Of a DNA stretch of 64,000 bases, positions 37,595 to 47,320 are shown one piece after another. The stretch spans positions 1,240,001-1,304,000 of the forward strand of contig LXWE01000001.1 in the NCBI GenBank assembly GCA_001660395.1, in the 5' to 3' direction. The notes under the pieces were generated by a model. The model was given only the letters and a program-made list of their open reading frames with translations. It was not told where the DNA came from and ran no database searches. Both the position numbers and the translations under genes were made by a program. The stretch is from Alteromonadaceae bacterium XY-R5. GTDB lineage: Bacteria > Pseudomonadota > Gammaproteobacteria > Enterobacterales > Alteromonadaceae. The stretch's first letter is position 1. Each line of letters begins with the position of its first letter.

Positions 37595-38623
37595 TTATTC
37601 AGAATCAGAAGAAGAACGGTAACCGTCAGGATTGCCCGACTGCCAGTGCCAGCTATCGGCGACCATATCACGCAGATCGCGTTTGGCCTGCCAGCCTAAT
37701 AATTGCTGCGCTTTACTGGCATCGGCATAACACTGGGCCACATCACCGGCGCGGCGCGGGGCAATGGCATAAGGCACCGGGCGCTGACTGGCATCGGCAT
37801 ATGCCGCCACCATTTCTAACACTGATACACCGCTTCCCGTGCCCAAATTAAAAACATGACAACCAGCCTGACCATGCAAACGTTCGATGGCTTTAACGTG
37901 ACCTTCGGCCAAATCGCAGACATGGATATAGTCTCTCACGCCCGTGCCGTCTTTGGTCGGGTAATCATCGCCAAATACCGCTAACTGCGCGCGTTTACCC
38001 ACTGCGACTTGGGCAATAAAGGGCATCAGATTATTGGGAATGCCATTGGGATCTTCGCCAATCAGGCCGCTTTCATGGGCGCCAACCGGGTTAAAATAGC
38101 GCAGAATAATACCGTTGAAGGTCTGATCTGCCCTGGCATGATCCTGCATAATCTCTTCCACCATCAGCTTGCTACGGCCGTAAGGATTGGTGGGGCCGGT
38201 AGGAAAGTCTTCCAAAATCGGTACAGCATGCGGGTCGCCATACACAGTGGCCGAAGAGCTAAATACTATGGTGTTTACGCCAAAACGCTGCATGGCTTCA
38301 AACAACGTTTGGCTGGCAGTAACGTTGTTACGGTAGTAATACAGGGGCTTTTCAACCGACTCACCGACTGCCTTAGCACCGGCAAAGTGAATCACCCCAT
38401 CAAAAGCATGCGCTGTGAATATCTGCTCCAGCAGGTCGGCATCGCCCACATCGCCCTGATACACAGGGATGCGCTGCTGGCAAATCTGCTCTACCCGCGC
38501 CAGAGCCTCGGGATGGCTGTTGCTGAAGTTATCCAACACTACCACCTGATGGCCTGCCTGCAGCAGTGCCACACAAGTATGGGTGCCAATGTAACCGGCG
38601 CCGCCGGTAACCAGAATATTCAC
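37595..38623 (-). CDS. galE: UDP-glucose 4-epimerase
   Basis: Regenerates UDP-glucose from UDP-galactose with bound NAD. 342 aa short-chain dehydrogenase-like fold with [11 protein letters not shown] at the start, and the catalytic Ser and YxxxK in [12 protein letters not shown] and [17 protein letters not shown] start at 38623 with AAGG 6 nt upstream. It lies 26 nt after the beta-galactosidase gene. Confidence 0.97.
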   Translation of the reverse strand: MNILVTGGAGYIGTHTCVALLQAGHQVVVLDNFSNSHPEALARVEQICQQRIPVYQGDVGDADLLEQIFTAHAFDGVIHFAGAKAVGESVEKPLYYYRNNVTASQTLFEAMQRFGVNTIVFSSSATVYGDPHAVPILEDFPTGPTNPYGRSKLMVEEIMQDHARADQTFNGIILRYFNPVGAHESGLIGEDPNGIPNNLMPFIAQVAVGKRAQLAVFGDDYPTKDGTGVRDYIHVCDLAEGHVKAIERLHGQAGCHVFNLGTGSGVSVLEMVAAYADASQRPVPYAIAPRRAGDVAQCYADASKAQQLLGWQAKRDLRDMVADSWHWQSGNPDGYRSSSDSE

Positions 38624-38649
38624 GAAACCTTACTCCTGCTTCACTTAGA

Positions 38650-41031
38650 TTATTGCGCCAGGCTCAGGCTGACAGGCGTCAGTCCTTCGCCAGCAACCGT
38701 GACGCTGGCACCCGCCAGACTGTCGCCGATACGAATTAACAACGCGCCCTTACCTTGTGAGGTGGTCACCTGATCCTGATTCATCAGTTCGATATCACCT
38801 GTCAGGCTCACCTTAAGGGCAACGTTATTGGCCGGTACGTTATTGCCATTGGCATCCACCAAATCCGCATACACAAACACCACATCATTAACCCCGGTTG
38901 CAGGGGCTTTACCACTGGTATCCAGTGACAATTTAACGGTGGCGGCATTACCCGGAGTGGTCACGCTATGGCTGGCCACAACCTTGCCAGCGATGATGGC
39001 GTCGGCGCGCAACGTGCCAGGGGTAAATGTATCCAGGGCAAAATGATACGGCGGATGCGCCAGATGCTGAGAATATTTATCCCGGCTGGCGGCTTTTTTG
39101 CTGATTAGTTCCCCATTTAAATACAGGGCGACCTCATCAGCATTGCTGAACACGCGCAGGTCGGTGCTTGAATCCGCTGTCCATTCGCTGGCGATATGCA
39201 CCATAGGCCCACTGGGGAAGGCATCGGTTTGCTCGCTGGCGTCGCGCTGGCTGGCAAAAAAGTAGTAGCTGTATTTGGGCTGGCGATACAGACTCATGAT
39301 GCCCGAGGCTTCAATGTCATCGGCATAGCCACGGTTATAATCAAACATCACCCAGTAACCATCGGCAAAGGCAGGCACGGTATGGTTGTCGTCATGGGCT
39401 TCCTGCAGGTTCATGGCCTGTTGCAGCAAACGCTTTTCACCACTATTTAACAGCTGACGACTGGTACGCTCGTCGTCTTTCAGATCGCCCCAGCTGTCCT
39501 GATTCAAACCGGCATTCTGGGCATAGTATTCCCAGTCACCGTACTCAGAGACTATGTAAGGGCGGTTGGGCGTTTCGTAATGCTGCAAACGGTGCTGGCG
39601 CGCCTGCACATAAATATCGTAGCCATATTCCCAGCCAGCCGAGTATGCGCCGGGGAATTCATCGTGGACTGTCTTATCCAGACGGGCAATAAAGGCATCC
39701 GGCATGTCCGATTCGTTCAGGGAACATTCCCAGGCCAGTACGCTGGCGTGGTTACGGTCGCGACGAATTAAATCGGCACAGCTATCCACAATATGCTGTT
39801 CAAAGGCCGGATTCGGGTTGTAATACTGCCAGCCCAAAACGGCATCCAGCAATACCAGCCCAAGCTCATCGGCGGCCTGCATAAAGGCTTTCGAATGGGG
39901 GTAGTGCGACAAACGCACATAATCAAAACCGGCCGCCTTAATCTTCACTGCATCGCGATAATCTGCTTCGGCAGACGTGGCATAGCCCACATTCGGGTAT
40001 TCCTGATGACGGTTTACGCCGCGTAAAAAGGTCGGCTGCCCGTTGATCAGCAGTTCATGCTTGTCGTTAAAGCGAAACTCACGAATACCTATGTTACGGC
40101 TTTGGGTTTCGACTAAACGTTCACCGTCAAACACCTGCGTTTGCAGGGTATATAAATTCGGTGCCTTAGGGCTCCAGAGTTTGGCCTGTTCTACCGACAG
40201 CTGCTGATTGACATAAGCGGATGTTCCCGCCGCCAGTTCAACCTTCTGCAAGGTATGGGCAACGACCGCTTTTCCATCCAGCAACTGCTGCTCTATGCGT
40301 ACGGTTTTGGCTTGGTCGTAACGGTTTTGTAGCTGGGTTTTTACCGCCACGTCAGATTTGGCTTCGCTGACAGTTGGGAAGGTGACAAACACTCCGCCAC
40401 CCGCGACGTCGTTGGCCAGCATTTCATCTGTGATCATCAGTTTGTCTTTGACCAGCAGATTCACCTCACGGTACAGACCACCGTAAGTATTAAAATCGAG
40501 TAAATGCAGTGGTTTAGGGCCAGTAATTTCATTATCACGGTTATCTAAACGTACGCGGATGGTATTATTACCCGCCTGCAAATACGGACTTAAGTCCAGG
40601 GTAAACGGCAGGTAACCGCCCGTGTGCTGACCGACTTTCTTGCCATTCACCCACACATCGGCCACATTCATCGCCGCTTCAAAGCGGATAAGCACGGCTT
40701 TATCTAACCACTCTGCAGGCACATCAAAGACTTTTTCATACCAGGCGATGCCCTGCCACTGATCGTTAACCACTTCGGGCTCTAAACGCGGCGTGTGGGG
40801 CAGACTTACTGTTTGCCAGCCATCGTCGATAGCATCTGGGCCAACATCCTGGGTAGATTTTTTAAATTGCCAACCCTGGTTAAACGCTACCGTTTGCGCG
40901 GCTGGCTGCTGCGCCTCGGCGCTCAATGCGGTGCCCTGTTGTGCAGAAGCCTCGGATAAAGTGTCTTGCTGACAGGCGCTCAACCCCAGTACGCATAACA
41001 GGGCGGCGGAAATTTTAGTGGTGTGATGCAC
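38650..41031 (-). CDS. GH2 beta-galactosidase, lipoprotein
   Basis: 793 aa. The lipoprotein signal ends in GLSACQQD with a lipidated Cys. A sugar-binding jelly-roll, an Ig-like domain and a TIM barrel follow in GH2 order: LRGVNRHQEYPNVGYA, FDYVRLSHYPHSKAFM, the acid/base Glu in WECSLNESDMP (near 438) and the nucleophile in YIVSEYGDWEYY (near 494). Two further beta domains end the protein. GTG start with AGAGGA upstream. It probably acts at the outer membrane or in the periplasm on galacto-oligosaccharides taken up by the receptor encoded just upstream. Confidence 0.92.
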   Translation of the reverse strand: MHHTTKISAALLCVLGLSACQQDTLSEASAQQGTALSAEAQQPAAQTVAFNQGWQFKKSTQDVGPDAIDDGWQTVSLPHTPRLEPEVVNDQWQGIAWYEKVFDVPAEWLDKAVLIRFEAAMNVADVWVNGKKVGQHTGGYLPFTLDLSPYLQAGNNTIRVRLDNRDNEITGPKPLHLLDFNTYGGLYREVNLLVKDKLMITDEMLANDVAGGGVFVTFPTVSEAKSDVAVKTQLQNRYDQAKTVRIEQQLLDGKAVVAHTLQKVELAAGTSAYVNQQLSVEQAKLWSPKAPNLYTLQTQVFDGERLVETQSRNIGIREFRFNDKHELLINGQPTFLRGVNRHQEYPNVGYATSAEADYRDAVKIKAAGFDYVRLSHYPHSKAFMQAADELGLVLLDAVLGWQYYNPNPAFEQHIVDSCADLIRRDRNHASVLAWECSLNESDMPDAFIARLDKTVHDEFPGAYSAGWEYGYDIYVQARQHRLQHYETPNRPYIVSEYGDWEYYAQNAGLNQDSWGDLKDDERTSRQLLNSGEKRLLQQAMNLQEAHDDNHTVPAFADGYWVMFDYNRGYADDIEASGIMSLYRQPKYSYYFFASQRDASEQTDAFPSGPMVHIASEWTADSSTDLRVFSNADEVALYLNGELISKKAASRDKYSQHLAHPPYHFALDTFTPGTLRADAIIAGKVVASHSVTTPGNAATVKLSLDTSGKAPATGVNDVVFVYADLVDANGNNVPANNVALKVSLTGDIELMNQDQVTTSQGKGALLIRIGDSLAGASVTVAGEGLTPVSLSLAQ

Positions 41032-41104
41032 GAAACACTGTCCTCTTTAGAAAACTTGCCGGGGCCAGAGCGGCCGGAAATTGGCATAGAAAAAACGACA
41101 AAAT

Positions 41105-41126
41105 TCCGGCCAGAAAGCTGGCCGGA
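41105..41126 (-). terminator. Hairpin between the receptor and beta-galactosidase genes
   Basis: A 9-bp perfect stem TCCGGCCAG / CTGGCCGGA with a 4-nt loop, followed on the minus strand by ATTTTG and later TTTTTT. It lies 38 nt after the receptor stop and 73 nt before the bga start. It may partially terminate transcription or protect the 3' end of the receptor mRNA, giving more receptor than enzyme. Confidence 0.6.
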
Positions 41127-41163
41127 GTATTTGCTGCCACCCGCAGGTGACTGAGTACGGAAA

Positions 41164-43824
41164 TTACATTGAGTACTGGAACCCTAACAGGTAACGACGG
41201 CCCCACTCGGCATACTGACGAGGACGGCTGGTATCGTTATCAAAATAGGATTGCGACGCTTCGTTGGTCAGGTTTTGTGCCTGCAACATCACTTTAAAGT
41301 TGTCAGTGACTTCATAAGAGATGCTGGCATCTACCGTCGCTTCATCGTCAATAGTGTAAATTGAGCCGGGATCCCAACTGTTCACACTGGTGTAAGCGCT
41401 ACGGTAGTTATAAGACACTTTGGCATCCACACCAGCCTTGTAGTACCACAACGTCAGGCTACCGACATCTTTGGACAGGCCACCGAGTGACAATGGATTT
41501 TCTTCCGGTTCAAACTCTTTCACGTTGCTGTCGGTGTAGCTGTAGTTCGCATACACACCTAAACCATCAAAAGGCTCAGGCAACATATTAAAGGCTTGCT
41601 GATACATCACCTCGAAGCCACGAATTTGACCACCATCACCATTTACCGGACCGGTAAACTGGTAATTCTCGCCATTTATATTCAAGGTTTCCGTCGATGA
41701 ACCTACGTGGCTCTTCAGATCTTTGAAGAACAATGACACAGTGAATGCCGCATCTTCCGCGAAGAAGTACTCGTAACCCAGATCCAACTGATCCGCCACA
41801 AACGGATCTAACTGAGGGTTACCACCCGACGCCGTTTTCACGGTTGACGTGGTATTCAACTGCAGACCTGTGCGCATCTCGATCAATGGTGGACGAGACA
41901 TAGCGCGTGACAAGCCAACACGTACCTGAGAATCTTCAGTGACGTTAAAGCGCAGGTTTAGCGATGGCAGAATTTCATCATAGTCATGATCGATAGACAC
42001 TGGCGATAAGGTGCCACCATCTTCCTGCTGATAACCAGCAGAAGTAGACTCGGTACGCACATAGCGTACACCCGCATTACCCGTATAAGAAATACCCGCA
42101 ACTTCACCACTCAGATTGAACATAAAGTACAGTGCGGTATTGGTTTCCTGCACATTCCAGCTGTTCAGTACATCGGCAGTGGTTTTATCGTGTTGATTAC
42201 GATTATCGATGCCGCCAAAGGCGTTTTCAGCCACGGCAGACCAGTTGCGAATGCTGTACATGGCGGGGACATCATAGCCACTGCCCAATTCATAAGTGAA
42301 TGCATCTACATCCGCACTGGAATCAACGACAGATTGATTCCAGCTCACCACATCATTATCTTTCTCACGATCTGTCCAACGACCACCGAAGCTCAGGGTA
42401 TCAATAATGCCCCACTCTACCGGACGCGAGAAATCCAGCTTGGCCGTCACCATCTCGTCTTTAAGATCACGGTCATTGTCGACCTGCATGTAATTCAGGC
42501 CATAGTCAGACAAATCGCTAATGTCATAACCGGTACCAATCGACAGACGATCACCTCTGGTATCCCAGCTGTAATCCATACCATTGGCGTCTGCATCAGC
42601 ATCCCAGTACCAGGACTGGATATTGACCCAACGCGATGTAATAGACGCTTCTGAGTAACCTAAATCAGCAACCACTTTCCAGACATCACCTAGCCACTCA
42701 GCGTTAAGGCCTGTACTTATCAGTTCATTAGTTTGGAACCAGGTAGAGTTATTGGCTGTGTGGCTACCGCCCCACAACATACCGCCGGCAACGATTTGCT
42801 CTGTTCCATCGTCTTTAGTGATGATGGTAGGAGCATTGCTGGCATTGGCAACGTTCCAGTTATTCAGACCGCCCCAGTTACCCCAGCCGTCAAACCACAT
42901 TTGGTCTTCACGTTCTTCAATATCGAACTTAGAGTAGAACACGTCATAGGTCAGCTCTAAGCGATCGGTTGGCATCCACTGCAACACTGTCATGGCACCA
43001 ATACGTTCATTGGTCCCCCCCTTGGTCGCGGTTTGCGCGCCCCAGGGAGCTGCTTCGGTAATACCGTTACCGTCAACATCGCCCTGTTCAGCAGCAACAT
43101 TGTTGTATTCCCAGGAGGTCACATCTTTTTGAATCGATGGTTGATCCTGATAAGCCAAACCAAACGCAAAGCCAAAGGTATCTGATACAGGATTTACATA
43201 GCTGAAGTTAGCACGATAGCCTTTGCTATCCGCAGTGGGAATGTCATCTGCAAGTGGATAATCCATCACATGACCACTGAGGTTCAAGGTAGGCTTATCT
43301 TTATCCAGAGGCTTTACAAACTGCATATCGACTAAACCAGAAATACCGCCTTCGATATTGCTGGCCAGCGGGCTTTTAAACACTTCAACTGAGCTGATTA
43401 ACTCGGCAGGAAATTGCTCGTAGCGCACACTGCGGCTTGGTTCACCACTCACAATCTCGCGACCATTCATGGTCGCCAGGTTCAGGCGCGGGCCCATTCC
43501 GCGAATAGAGATCTGGCTGGCGTTACCACGATCGCGGTCGGCAGCAATGCCCGGCAAACGTGCTAAAGCATCGGTAATGGTAACGTCAGGTAACTGACCC
43601 AAATCGTCCGTAGAAATGATTTCTACCGTGCTGTCTGCCAACTTCTTGTGCTGAAGCGAGCGAGTTAAGGTACTCCCAAAACCACGTACTTCGATGACTT
43701 CTGTTGAAACATCGGCAGTTTGATTGTCAGCAGCGGTGTCTGTTTCCTGTGCATTTGCAACAGACAGTTGCAAACACTGAGCAATAGCGAACGCAGTCAG
43801 ACTCAGTTTGAACTGTGTTTTCAT
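41164..43824 (-). CDS. TonB-dependent receptor, probably for galactosides
   Basis: 886 aa. The signal peptide is MKTQFKLSLTAFAIAQCLQL and onward to VANAQ, followed by a TonB-box-like TEVIEVRG. The plug shows LPGIAADRDRGNASQISIRG and VEVFKSPLASNIEGGISGLV, and the barrel ends in LLGFQYSM. AAAGGGG precedes the ATG. It is the first gene of the galactoside operon, so it should be the outer-membrane gate for galactan or galactoside fragments. A GalR-like operator and promoter lie about 100-130 bp upstream. Confidence 0.9.
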   Translation of the reverse strand: MKTQFKLSLTAFAIAQCLQLSVANAQETDTAADNQTADVSTEVIEVRGFGSTLTRSLQHKKLADSTVEIISTDDLGQLPDVTITDALARLPGIAADRDRGNASQISIRGMGPRLNLATMNGREIVSGEPSRSVRYEQFPAELISSVEVFKSPLASNIEGGISGLVDMQFVKPLDKDKPTLNLSGHVMDYPLADDIPTADSKGYRANFSYVNPVSDTFGFAFGLAYQDQPSIQKDVTSWEYNNVAAEQGDVDGNGITEAAPWGAQTATKGGTNERIGAMTVLQWMPTDRLELTYDVFYSKFDIEEREDQMWFDGWGNWGGLNNWNVANASNAPTIITKDDGTEQIVAGGMLWGGSHTANNSTWFQTNELISTGLNAEWLGDVWKVVADLGYSEASITSRWVNIQSWYWDADADANGMDYSWDTRGDRLSIGTGYDISDLSDYGLNYMQVDNDRDLKDEMVTAKLDFSRPVEWGIIDTLSFGGRWTDREKDNDVVSWNQSVVDSSADVDAFTYELGSGYDVPAMYSIRNWSAVAENAFGGIDNRNQHDKTTADVLNSWNVQETNTALYFMFNLSGEVAGISYTGNAGVRYVRTESTSAGYQQEDGGTLSPVSIDHDYDEILPSLNLRFNVTEDSQVRVGLSRAMSRPPLIEMRTGLQLNTTSTVKTASGGNPQLDPFVADQLDLGYEYFFAEDAAFTVSLFFKDLKSHVGSSTETLNINGENYQFTGPVNGDGGQIRGFEVMYQQAFNMLPEPFDGLGVYANYSYTDSNVKEFEPEENPLSLGGLSKDVGSLTLWYYKAGVDAKVSYNYRSAYTSVNSWDPGSIYTIDDEATVDASISYEVTDNFKVMLQAQNLTNEASQSYFDNDTSRPRQYAEWGRRYLLGFQYSM

Positions 43825-43928
43825 TATTTACCCCTTTAGGTAAGCGTGTTGTGTTGATGTCCTGATATTCAGACCGGATGTGTTGCTGAAACAGCATGTA
43901 GGTAGGGTACTCGGCCTCGAATAACAAC

Positions 43929-43957
43929 TTTATAACATATCAAGGTAAACGTTTACC
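43929..43957 (-). promoter_or_regulatory. GalR-like operator overlapping an extended -10 promoter
   Basis: GGTAAACGTTTACC at 43944-43957 is a perfect 14-bp palindrome with the central CG of LacI/GalR-family operators; its core GTAAACGTTTAC resembles the E. coli gal operators. On the minus strand it is followed 6 nt later by TGTTATAAA at 43937-43929, an extended -10 box. The operator therefore covers the -35 region, the layout of direct repression. Predicted start of RNA is about 43922. Confidence 0.75.
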
Positions 43958-44023
43958 ATAAAAACTTCACAATATTTAACCAATAAAAATTAAATCATTG
44001 AATTTAAAATAATTAATATAAAA

Positions 44024-44035
44024 GAAAACGGTTAC
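44024..44035. promoter_or_regulatory. Second, weaker GalR-like operator
   Basis: GAAAACGGTTAC matches 10 of 12 positions of the core GTAAACGTTTAC at 43945-43956. The two centres are 79 bp apart. E. coli GalR uses two operators and DNA looping; the same could apply here, but this is inference. Confidence 0.45.
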
Positions 44036-44133
44036 TTAAATTAACCTTTGTAAGCTAGCGAGGTTAACAAGATTAAAATTTAGGCAGGGGCTGCAGATGT
44101 ATCTACAGCCTTATACATGACAAAGACAGAAAA

Positions 44134-44556
44134 TTAGCGCTGTTTCAACAGACTGATAGCGAGTTTGACGAAATCTGAAGAAGTGACTATTCCTACCAGC
44201 TTATTGTCGTCATCTACGACGGGTAAGCAGCCATGTTTATAATTGAGAAAATACTCTGCAATTTCCAGTAAAGGCTGGTCGGCCTGTACCGTGTCACAGT
44301 CCAGTACGTAGACCTCACTAATAGGAATCGACTTCTCCTGCTCCGCCAACTGGCTTTGAGGAAAACGTGTGGCCAGACTCATCACTTTCGATACCAGGGC
44401 TTTTTGGGTCACCACCGCGATAAACTTACCGGTTAATAAATCCACCACCGGAATATGCCGGATCCCATGTTCCCGACTTAAACTGTGAGCGTCTTGCAGG
44501 GTTGCCTGAGGCGTCAGGGTAAAGAGTTCACTGGTCATGATGTCTTTTACTTGCAT
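44134..44556 (-). CDS. CBS-domain pair protein
   Basis: 140 aa consisting of two CBS motifs: VKDIMTSELFTLTPQATLQD with GIRHIPVVD, and a second with HGCLPVVDDDNKLVGIVTSSDFV. CBS pairs bind adenosyl nucleotides and act as energy or redox sensors. There is no attached enzyme domain. AGGA precedes the ATG. It stands alone between the galactoside operon and the EAL genes. Target unknown. Confidence 0.88.
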   Translation of the reverse strand: MQVKDIMTSELFTLTPQATLQDAHSLSREHGIRHIPVVDLLTGKFIAVVTQKALVSKVMSLATRFPQSQLAEQEKSIPISEVYVLDCDTVQADQPLLEIAEYFLNYKHGCLPVVDDDNKLVGIVTSSDFVKLAISLLKQR

Positions 44557-44748
44557 TGTTACATCCTATATTGCTGCACCTGAATTAAGCATGCTTTGAG
44601 GATAGATTGCGCCGCTTTGGACTGCCATGATGCTGATCAAAATTATCCATTTTCAAACAGAGGATAGTTAACAAAGCCAATAAAATTAAGGAGTACAGAG
44701 CAATTTTAATTTTGATTTTCGTCAACATTAGGCCCAGACTGTTATCGT

Positions 44749-44762
44749 ATTATCGCGATAAT
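44749..44762. promoter_or_regulatory. 14-bp palindrome upstream of the first EAL gene
   Basis: ATTATCGCGATAAT is a perfect palindrome ending 27 nt before the ATG at 44790. It lies in an A/T-rich promoter-like stretch and may be an operator for the EAL gene. Confidence 0.4.
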
Positions 44763-44789
44763 TAAGCAGTAACCGGACAGGAATCCTTA

Positions 44790-47114
44790 ATGACGAATAG
44801 CGCCCAGGAATCAACGGACAATCTTTCCCGCTCGCCGTTATCAAAGCTCTTCAATATGATCGCCACCCCGGCAGGATTGACCTGTTTGTATGCGCTATTT
44901 TCTGTCCTTTGGATACTCACCACGGATAGATGGGCATTGCACTATCCCGAATTTAGCGAGCATGAACGCTTCGACACCTTTAAAGGCCTGTTCTATGTAC
45001 TGATCACCAGCCTGGTACTTTGGCGTATTCTGGCGCGCTGGCGCAATCGCATAGATAACCAATCCACCCTGCTAATACGCAATAAACAACGCTTCAAACG
45101 CGTACTCAACGGTACTAATGACGGTTGGTGGGAGTGGGATTTACGCTCCGGCAACATGTTTTACTCCGACCGATGGTGGGACATGCTTGGCTATCAGCGT
45201 GACGAACTGCCATCCGGCCCTATGCTTTGGCGCAAACTCGCCCATCCGGAGGATCTGCAACATGCCGAACAGCTAATGGAAAGTAACTGGCAGGAGGTAC
45301 ATCAGGTCTCTGTCGAAATCAGACTGCGTCATAAGCTCGGCCACTACATTCCGTTGCTGGTTCGCTACGTCATTCAGCGCGATGAACAAGATCGACCTGA
45401 ATATGTGTCAGGTTCCTGTACCGATATCAGCCCCATGCGTCAGGCTGAACAGCATCTGCAACTGGCCAATGTCGCCTTTGATACCACTCGCGAGGGCGTC
45501 ATGGTGACCGACGCCAGACGCAGAATAGTGATGATCAACCGTGCATTTGAAGAGGTCACAGGCTTCTCAGAAAGCGAAGTACTGGGTGAGTCACCTAATA
45601 TTTTGCAATCCGGTCACCACAGCCGCCAGTTTTACGTAGAAATGGACAACAGCCTGAAACTCGATGGCTACTGGCAGGGCGAAATCTGGAACCGGCGTAA
45701 AGATGGCCAGGTTTATCCGGAGTTGCTGAGTATTACTGAGGTAAGAGATAAGCACGGCGAAATTTGCAATTATGTCGGTGTGTTTGCCGACATCAGCAAA
45801 CTCAAACATTCAGAGAGTCAGTTAGAATTTCTTGCCACCCACGATCACCTGACCGAACTCGCGAATCGCCCCCATATGCTGCAGTATTTACAGGAGCAGA
45901 TACGTCGTTTTCCGCAGCAACCACAAGCCCTGATATTACTGGCTTTGGACCGTTTCAAAGACGTTAATGACAGTTTTGGTCACACCATTGGCGACGAACT
46001 GTTAAAACTGGTGGGACAAAGGTTACTGCGTTATTTCCCCAAAGAACAAATGTTAGCCCGACTCGGTGGTGATACCTTTGCGGTGGTGATGGACCATACT
46101 GCCAAAGCCGAAGATGCCGCCCGACTTGCCAACCGCCTGCTGGCACTCATTCGCGGCCCGTGGAGCCTTTCCAATGGCGAAAATATTCATGCCAGCGCCA
46201 GTATCGGCATCAGCCTGTTTCCGGATCATGGTGCCGACGCCGATGCCTTGCTGCAAAACGCCGATGCGGCTTTATATCTGGCGAAACAGGAAGGCCGTGG
46301 CAGTTACCGCTTCTTTTCGCAAGCCCTGACAGAACAGGCGCGTGAACGTTTAAATTTGGAAAGTAACCTGCATAAGGCGCTGGAAAACGACGAGTTACGG
46401 GTGTTCTTTCAACCACAGGTCGATATTCAAACGGGTAAGATTGTTGGTGCAGAGGCTCTGTTGCGTTGGGAAGATCCCTTGTTAGGTATGATTGCTCCCG
46501 ACCGCTTTATCCCCATTGCCGAGTCTACAGGACAAATACTCCCCATCGGGCGCTGGGTGTTACGTCAAACCCTGAAACTGGGGAAGCGCTGGCTGAATGC
46601 AGGTCTGCCGCCCATTACACTGGCAGTGAACCTTTCCGCCAAACAGTTACAGCAGCCTTCATTGGTGGCGGAAGTGGCAGATGCACTGGCAGAATTTGAG
46701 TTTCCTGCCGAGCACCTTGAACTTGAACTCACTGAAAGTTTGCTGATGGAAGCAGACAGGGCACTGCTGGAACAGCTACAGCAACTCAAAGCCATGGGGA
46801 TTACGCTGGCATTGGATGACTTTGGTACGGGATATTCTTCGCTGGCCTATTTAAAAACCTTCCCCATAGATATTCTAAAAATCGACCGTAGCTTTGTGGC
46901 CAATGTGCCTAACGATCCAAAAGACGAAGGGATTGTCTCAACCATAGTGGCAATGGGACGTTTCCTGGGATTTTCGGTATTAGCGGAAGGCATTGAAACT
47001 CAGGAACAACTGCGTTTTATCAAAGACCAGGGCGGTAATCGCTATCAGGGTTATTTGTTCAGTAAGCCCCTGCCCGCCCACGAATTTGCCCAACTGTTGC
47101 GGACCGCTGACTAA
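44790..47114 (+). CDS. PAS-GGDEF-EAL protein, probable c-di-GMP phosphodiesterase
   Basis: 774 aa. Two N-terminal membrane segments (CLYALFSVLWILTT and LFYVLITSLVLWRIL) frame a short periplasmic loop. Two PAS domains follow, at about 105-215 (GTNDGWWEWDLRSG) and 225-345 (VMINRAFEEVTGFS). The GGDEF domain carries GGDTF near 425 in place of GGDEF, so cyclase activity is unlikely; it may bind GTP. The EAL domain is intact: GAEALLRW near 552, LELELTESLLM, LDDFGTGYSSLAYLK and LKIDRSFV. It should hydrolyse c-di-GMP. A paralogue follows at 47321. Confidence 0.93.
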   Translation: MTNSAQESTDNLSRSPLSKLFNMIATPAGLTCLYALFSVLWILTTDRWALHYPEFSEHERFDTFKGLFYVLITSLVLWRILARWRNRIDNQSTLLIRNKQRFKRVLNGTNDGWWEWDLRSGNMFYSDRWWDMLGYQRDELPSGPMLWRKLAHPEDLQHAEQLMESNWQEVHQVSVEIRLRHKLGHYIPLLVRYVIQRDEQDRPEYVSGSCTDISPMRQAEQHLQLANVAFDTTREGVMVTDARRRIVMINRAFEEVTGFSESEVLGESPNILQSGHHSRQFYVEMDNSLKLDGYWQGEIWNRRKDGQVYPELLSITEVRDKHGEICNYVGVFADISKLKHSESQLEFLATHDHLTELANRPHMLQYLQEQIRRFPQQPQALILLALDRFKDVNDSFGHTIGDELLKLVGQRLLRYFPKEQMLARLGGDTFAVVMDHTAKAEDAARLANRLLALIRGPWSLSNGENIHASASIGISLFPDHGADADALLQNADAALYLAKQEGRGSYRFFSQALTEQARERLNLESNLHKALENDELRVFFQPQVDIQTGKIVGAEALLRWEDPLLGMIAPDRFIPIAESTGQILPIGRWVLRQTLKLGKRWLNAGLPPITLAVNLSAKQLQQPSLVAEVADALAEFEFPAEHLELELTESLLMEADRALLEQLQQLKAMGITLALDDFGTGYSSLAYLKTFPIDILKIDRSFVANVPNDPKDEGIVSTIVAMGRFLGFSVLAEGIETQEQLRFIKDQGGNRYQGYLFSKPLPAHEFAQLLRTAD

Positions 47115-47320
47115 GCGGTTCGCCAGACATTGGGTTGTCTAAATAATCTACCATCATCCCCTCAAGATAAGTTGCCGTTCACCCAGGTAAGTTTTCTACC
47201 AAAGAGAAAAGACCTTCCCCATATTTACGATGAACTGACGAAATTTCCATTTTATTGGCAGAACCAAATATCTACTTAGCCTTCTAACTAAACAGGTATC
47301 AGGTAGTAATAAAAAGATTC

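Larger units (their letters stand above)
43825..44133. other. Regulatory region upstream of the galactoside operon
   Basis: 309 bp, strongly A/T-rich between 43958 and 44050. It holds two GalR-like sites, a candidate extended -10 promoter and a leader of about 100 nt before the receptor ATG. An imperfect hairpin (GGCTGCAGAT / ATCTACAGCC at 44089-44110) lies just downstream of the CBS-protein gene and may end its transcript. No small gene seen. Confidence 0.5.

Noticed and set aside
38009-38773. 254-codon plus-strand frame across galE and bga
   Set aside because: Long only because it is antisense to two conserved genes with biased third bases.
42190-42654. 154-codon plus-strand frame inside the second receptor
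   Set aside because: Antisense to conserved barrel sequence; no ribosome site.
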